Source: Pseudocercospora fijiensis CIRAD86
Lineage: Eukaryota; Ascomycota; Dothideomycetes; Mycosphaerellales; Mycosphaerellaceae
NCBI RefSeq assembly: GCF_000340215.1
Contig: NW_006921537.1
Location: 4,171,646-4,235,645 of the forward strand
DNA length: 64,000 nucleotides
Direction of reading: 5' to 3'
The notes below the pieces were generated by a model that worked only from the letters and a program-made list of their open reading frames with translations, was not told the DNA's origin and ran no database searches. The position numbers and the translations under genes are program-made. The number at the start of each line of letters is the position of its first letter. The first letter of the stretch is position 1. Positions 59,343 to 64,000 of this stretch are shown piece by piece.

Positions 59343-59848
59343 TACTCATGTATCTCAGAGCACTACATGTACGCACGACTACGCAATGCAATCATTGATG
59401 TACCCCAGCTGTCTCAATGCGCGGCATACGTTTGGAACTGAATAGAAGCACACGCAGCGGGAAAGCGAACACTTTCCCGCACCCTACGCGTGACTGACAT
59501 ACACAACTTCGTCCATCAGAACGTCTCAAATTGCTCCTCAATCAGTGGTGATGTTGGGCCCGGAGCATGTCAGCAGCATCCACAACGCAGCTCGAAGCCG
59601 CGGTGAAGCATGTGCCGTGCAGGCCAGCTCATCATCTGGATTTTAGTTGTGTGAAGAGGAAAGGAGCTCGTGGGCGCGGCGCGGCGGCAGAAAGTTGAAA
59701 CGTGAATGCGGATGCTTAGTCAGCGCCCGTGAACCCCTGCTTATTCTAGCGCGAAGCAAAGCACGGCGAAAGCTGCCAAAACATCGCCAGCTTCTTCCCA
59801 CTCTGGCCGGAAGCGCGCAAGTCTCACTGAACCACGCCGCGACTGACC
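59343..59848. promoter_or_regulatory. Upstream region of GPN3, starting at the transposon edge
   Basis: The sequence returns to normal composition immediately after the TIR, with no RIP tail. No gene is recognised. The GPN3 promoter lies here. Confidence 0.45.
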
Positions 59849-60739
59849 ATGGGCTCCAAATATGGCACCATGGTCATGGGCCCCGCCGGCGCTGGCAAGA
59901 CCACCTTCTGCTCCGCCATCATCCAGCATCTCAAGAACAACCGCCGTTCGTGCTTCTATATCAACCTGGACCCCGCTGCAGAAGACTTCATGTACGAGCC
60001 CGATGTTGATATCAAGGACTTGATCACGCTCGAGGATGTCATGGAGGAGCTGCACCTGGGTCCAAACGGCGGTCTGATCTACTGCTTCGACTTTCTGATG
60101 GAGAATCTCGATTTCATCACCGATCCGCTCGAAGACGTAGGCGAAGAGTCTCTGATCATCATCGACATGCCTGGCCAGATCGAGTTGTACACCCACGTCC
60201 CTATAGTCCCGCAGTTGATCAAGCATTTGACGCGCGGAAGCTTGAACGTGAGCATGTGCGTCGCATACCTGCTCGAAAGCTCTTTCATCGTCGACCGTGC
60301 CAAATTCTTCTCCGGCACCCTAAGCGCCATGAGTGCTATGCTCATGATGCAGCTGCCTCATGTGAATATCCTCAGCAAGATGGATCAAGTCAAGGGACAG
60401 ATTGCGCGGAAAGAACTCAAGCGCTTCATCGATCCTGACACCAGTCTGCTACAAGATGCGCCGGAGAGCGGCCTGGTCTACGAGTACAAGGAGGGCGTGG
60501 ACAATGGTGACCCAGAAGATCCTAAGAGCATCATGACGGGCACTTCGTTTGCGAGACTCAACCGCGCAGTTGCTCAACTCATCGACGATTTCAGTCTAGT
60601 GTCCTTCCTCAAACTCGACGCCCAAGATGAAGACAGCGTGGGAGCTGTTCTGAGCTACATCGACGACGCCATCCAATTCCACGAGGCGCAAGAGCCGCGA
60701 GAACCGAAAGACGAGTTGGTGGACACTGATATGGATTGA
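59849..60739 (+). CDS. GPN3: GPN-loop GTPase 3
   Basis: This is a single exon of 296 aa, the usual length. GPN-loop GTPases act as dimers in the cytoplasm and are needed for assembly and nuclear import of RNA polymerase II. Visible motifs are the P-loop GPAGAGKTT (residues 11-19), the diagnostic G-P-N insertion at 71-73, switch II DMPGQ (106-110) and the S-K-M-D guanine-specificity motif (176-179) in place of N-K-x-D, as is common in GPN3. The C-terminus is acidic. The start at 59,849 places the P-loop ten residues in, as in the family. It is intact although only 506 bp from the transposon stack. Confidence 0.95.
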   Translation: MGSKYGTMVMGPAGAGKTTFCSAIIQHLKNNRRSCFYINLDPAAEDFMYEPDVDIKDLITLEDVMEELHLGPNGGLIYCFDFLMENLDFITDPLEDVGEESLIIIDMPGQIELYTHVPIVPQLIKHLTRGSLNVSMCVAYLLESSFIVDRAKFFSGTLSAMSAMLMMQLPHVNILSKMDQVKGQIARKELKRFIDPDTSLLQDAPESGLVYEYKEGVDNGDPEDPKSIMTGTSFARLNRAVAQLIDDFSLVSFLKLDAQDEDSVGAVLSYIDDAIQFHEAQEPREPKDELVDTDMD

Positions 60740-61427
60740 GAATTGGCACTTGCAGCTGGCTTGCCAAACACAAACACCATAAACCAGACAGGCGAGATGC
60801 AGAAACAGCTGCCGGAGCTATAATGATCGCAGAAGGAGGTGACACCGATATGAAAGACAGCGATGGCCTTGTAGGAGCTTCGTGTGCGGGTAGCGGGATG
60901 CGTCATCGTCGCGTTGCCGCAGACTCATACGGGGCTTCCAAAGTGCTGCAAGCGTGATGAGCTAAATCATATCTTACCCTTGCTTTACTTGTCCATCATG
61001 AGCTCCGTGGCCGAGTGAAGCGCTTCGGATGGAAGACCAAGGCCGCGCGAAATCAACTGACGAGGCCTGTGTTCATTCAAGAGGGGACGACGACCTGTGC
61101 AGGAGCACAGAGGCGGAAATTTGCAAACCTGGACCACACTCGCGCTCAAGAATGGTCTGGTAGTCGCTATTCATCCACGCGCTGCTATCTTCAAACACTC
61201 GACATTATGCTTTTACCCAAGAGCTAGCTGCCGCTGCAAGATGACGACGATCAAATCAAATCGCCGGAAGTGTGACTTAATAAATTGCTGAAGGTGGAAT
61301 CGGCATGTCACAACAAGCAATGTTGCAAGGCTGGTAGCAATTCATCAAGACATCAACTTCGCTTGCGCGCTGCCAAAGTAATAGACGAGTCCAGCAACGT
61401 CCACCACCTCAGCCATCGTATCCAAGA
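60740..61427. other. Intergenic, no gene recognised
   Basis: It contains two short plus-strand frames (60,736-60,957 and 61,015-61,227) with no conserved motif. Composition is normal. It holds the GPN3 3' UTR and the upstream region of the PGAM-family gene. Confidence 0.45.
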
Positions 61428-62279
61428 ATGCCACCACTTTTGCATGTGATGCGCCATGGGCAAGGCTTTCATTCTGCTGAAGTCAACAAGAATGGCCACT
61501 TGATCAGAGATCCACACCTCACAGACAAGGGCAAAGAACAGTGCAGGCAGGCATGCCGCGCTTTCGAGCGACACCAACAGGTTCGGAACGCCATTTTCCA
61601 GTGGCCATTGACCAAGCAGAGATTTTGACAAGCGTAGGTCGAACTGCTTCTCGCCTCTCCGATGCGCCGAGCTATTCAAACCTGTCAAATCGCTTTCGAG
61701 CCGTGCATACAACGAGGGGTCAAAATTCTCGCCCTGCCATATGCAGAAGAAGTCTCCGAGGCACCTTCGGACACAGGCAGTAATGTTGAAGTCCTAGAGG
61801 AAGAATTCGGGCATGGAGTAGATTTTCACTTCGTCAATGATGGCTGGTGGAAGCATGAAGGTGACTACGCAACGGATCCTAAGGCCGTGAATGCGAGAGC
61901 TGCGAAACTTCGAGGCTGGATTAAAGCGCGGCCGGAGAAAGAGATTGCGTTGGTCAGTCATGGTTTTTTCAATCATTTCTTGACTGGAGACGTCGATGAC
62001 AAAGGGCAGCAGACGACACCATGGTAAGTGCCCATCCGCGTGTAGAGGCTTCGGGCAGCTGACTCATGAATTTCCAGGTGGAATGAAGCAGAAATGCGAT
62101 CGTACACCTTTTCCGAGCAGGACGATGAGTTGGCCATGATCCATGAGACCCAAGGCAGTTTGATCGGGCGAGGAGGTCACGTCGAAGATGGCAAGCACGC
62201 ATGTGTAAAGCTCAATCTGCCTGCAGAAAGAAGCAAGCAGCCGAATCAGCCCTACACGACTGTTGAGTCCCCGAGCTGA
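61428..62279 (+). CDS. Histidine phosphatase (phosphoglycerate mutase) superfamily protein, three exons
   Basis: The exons are 61,428-61,580, 61,638-62,023 and 62,078-62,279 (246 aa). The introns are 57 bp (GTTCGG...CGTAG) and 54 bp (GTAAGT...TCCAG). The splices rebuild family sequence: RHQQ|VELLLASPMRRAIQTC and TTPW|WNEAEMRSYTF. The catalytic RHG motif is at residues 9-11 (VMRHGQGFH), the second Arg in the SPMRRA block, and the late catalytic His in LVSHGFFNHF. This clade of fungal PGAM-like proteins acts on unknown small phosphates, not necessarily glycolytic ones. The GTTCGG donor is weak, but no other choice keeps the frame. The protein is cytosolic by appearance, with no signal peptide. 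Confidence 0.9.
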
Positions 62280-62743
62280 AGTAGGTCGATTCGGGCATAT
62301 ATGGTGTTCCGAGAGGGAGTAAAAGAGCGAGCCAACGATTGCGCCTGGCGTAGCTCTCGCGGTAAGGTGGTCGTCAGAGCATCAGACGATATGGACATCT
62401 CAGAACGCATTGTCACGTGAAAGTCGCTCTGCAGTTTGCAACATATATACTGCCGGTAGAATGTCGTGTGATCTCCGCCGTCGATCGGACCTGCCTCCTG
62501 CACCCCACATTGCTTCGACCATGCCGAACAACCTTAAAATGCATCCCCGAATGACGTGAACAAACATCGTCACTAAAGGCCCCCGACGCCTTCATCAAGC
62601 CTTGACCCGAAGCATCGGCAACCCACCAGACTTCTCTCCGTCAATGCACGAATCCTCACAGCACGCGAATATGGAACATCGATAGCGTCAGCGCCATACC
62701 AACAACGATATAAACACCCACTCCCAGGACTACGCCACCAACC
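62280..62743. promoter_or_regulatory. Upstream region of the TDT transporter
   Basis: No coding signal is seen on the plus strand. Minus-strand frames here are antisense to the transporter start and lack conserved motifs. It holds the promoter of the next gene and the 3' end of the PGAM gene. Confidence 0.45.
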
Positions 62744-64000
62744 ATGTCCTCTGACAAGGGCATGGACTCCTCTCCCCTGGAGAATGGACATCCACCCGGC
62801 ACTGCACCTCGAGATGACCGCCACCGCCTCCCCTTCCGCACCTGGATCGAACAACACTTCTCCTGCTCCTGGTTCACATGCACCCAATCCACCGGCGGAA
62901 TCGCAATCGTGATATCCGAATGCCCCAAACACTTCTCCGGACAACAAACCCTTGGAACAATCGTCTTCATCTTCAATCTTGTCCTTTACGTCCTCTTTAC
63001 GATCTTCATGATCCTGCGCTGGACGGGGAATACGGCGAAGATAAGAGAGTGTTTCACGAAAGCTCCGGAATGTTATTTTTGGGGGAGCTTTTGGTTGAGT
63101 GCTGCTACTTTGATTATTAATATGCAGAGGTATGCGGTGCCTCACACGGGGCAGTGGATGGTGGTTGGTATAAGGGTGTTGTTTTGGTGCGTAGCGTCTT
63201 TTTGGTGCTGCGGAAATGGATGGCTGATTCTGATTCGACGATAGGCTCTACGCTGCCATCACCATCACGAATACAACGCTACACATCGTGTCTCTGGCAC
63301 ATACGACGCCTATGAAAGTCGTCGAATTCCAACCCCCGATGTTCTTATGTGTTCTCAACGCCATGCTCACAGGCACAATTGCCGGAGCCATTGCTGCCGA
63401 TCAACCTCCAGCTCAGCGTGTTCCAATTTTGGTGGCAGGTGTCGGGTTTCAGGGACTGGGCTGGATTGTTTGCATGATTTTCCTGACCTTTACGATTGGA
63501 AATATTTTGGAGAAAGGCTGGCCTGCGAGGGATCTGAGACCAGGACTTTTCATCATGACTGGAACAACGGGTTTCACCATCGTTGCTTTAATCACTTGTG
63601 CCAGGGCTTGTCCGCAAGGTTATGGATTCTTCGCGACACATCCTACCGCTCCAGAAGTCTTGTTGATTGTTGCAGTATGGGCTGGAGTGTTCATGTGGGT
63701 CTTCTCACTCTGGGTCTTTGGTTTGGCATTCTTTATCACAGTGCTCGGCGTTTTCGGAAAGGATCCAGACCGCGGAAAATGGGTCATCAATATGAGATTC
63801 GGTAACGTTTGTTGGAGTATGCTGGCTGCTCTCTTTCCCCACCAGGCCATTGCTAACGTCCGTCTTCTAGGCATGATTTTCCCCAATGTAGGCTGGACCC
63901 TCAGCACAGTCTACCTTGGGCAGGAGTTGGAAAGCGATGGAGTGATCTGGGTGAGTGTAGCCATGATTCTGGCACTGATCTCAGTCTGGCTACTAGATCT
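62744..64000 (+). CDS. TDT-family transporter (SSU1 sulfite / Mae1 C4-dicarboxylate type), partial at the window end
   Basis: The exons are 62,744-63,186, 63,245-63,801 and 63,871 to beyond the window (about 376 aa visible). The introns are 58 bp (GTGCGT...GATAG) and 69 bp (GTAACG, TGCTAAC branch, TCTAG), joining LFW|LYAAIT and NMRFG|MIFPNVGW. The family begins FTCTQSTGGIAIVISECP, with further landmarks TIVFIFNLVL, ECYFWGSFWLSAATLI, PPMFLCVLNAMLTGTIA, GVGFQGLGWIVCMIF and GYGFFATHPTAPE. About nine hydrophobic segments are visible. TDT proteins export sulfite or move malate across the plasma membrane; the sequence alone does not separate these. An alternative start exists at Met7. Codons and composition are normal. 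Confidence 0.88.

Noticed and set aside
61003..61090. tRNA-like start CTCCGTGGCCGAGTG
   Set aside because: No B box, no matching acceptor stem and no plausible anticodon arm follow.

Overview
This window comes from a filamentous ascomycete, most likely a dothideomycete (Mycosphaerellales-like). The genes have short introns (53-139 bp) with fungal branch sites (CTGAC, GCTAAC). The proteins are a group X hybrid histidine kinase, an ankyrin/DIL-domain protein, allantoicase, GPN3, a PGAM-family protein and a TDT transporter. The repeats carry heavy RIP-type damage: CpA and TpG are almost absent, TpA is in excess, CpG survives, and Trp and Gln codons have become TAG or TAA stops.

Layout. 1-~9,100: two head-to-tail remains of a Ty3/gypsy chromovirus (minus strand), with gag zinc knuckle, protease, RT, integrase and chromodomain still traceable. 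9,110-15,330: a nitrogen-scavenging pair, made of a truncated Dal5-type allantoate permease and an intact allantoicase, followed by an ankyrin-DIL gene. A 100-N gap (14,591-14,690) follows, with a second near-identical piece of allantoicase that is probably an assembly artefact. 16,120-23,273: a 2,366-aa sensor kinase. 24,362-25,624: an F-box-like protein. 59,849-64,000: GPN3, a PGAM-family gene and a partial TDT transporter.

The 33.5 kb from 25,850 to 59,342 is a nested transposon stack that can be resolved from the sequence. A PIF/Harbinger-like element of about 3.7 kb, with 43-bp terminal inverted repeats, was hit by a Tad/I-like LINE (27,452-32,327; 15-bp TSD). It was also hit by a hAT element (32,725-57,609; TSD CTAATTCT). 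That outer hAT copy was then hit by a second, inverted copy of itself (38,082-48,201; TSD GGACCTAA) and by a second LINE (50,492-55,379; 17-bp TSD). Each inner insertion leaves an intact empty site in the sister copy, which confirms the reading.

The main discovery is that this ~10-kb hAT element carries, downstream of its transposase, two different histone H3-like genes. Both are RIP-damaged but readable and both are present in each hAT copy. One appears to contain an intron inside the histone fold. A transposon with two H3-type genes as cargo is, as far as I know, undescribed.
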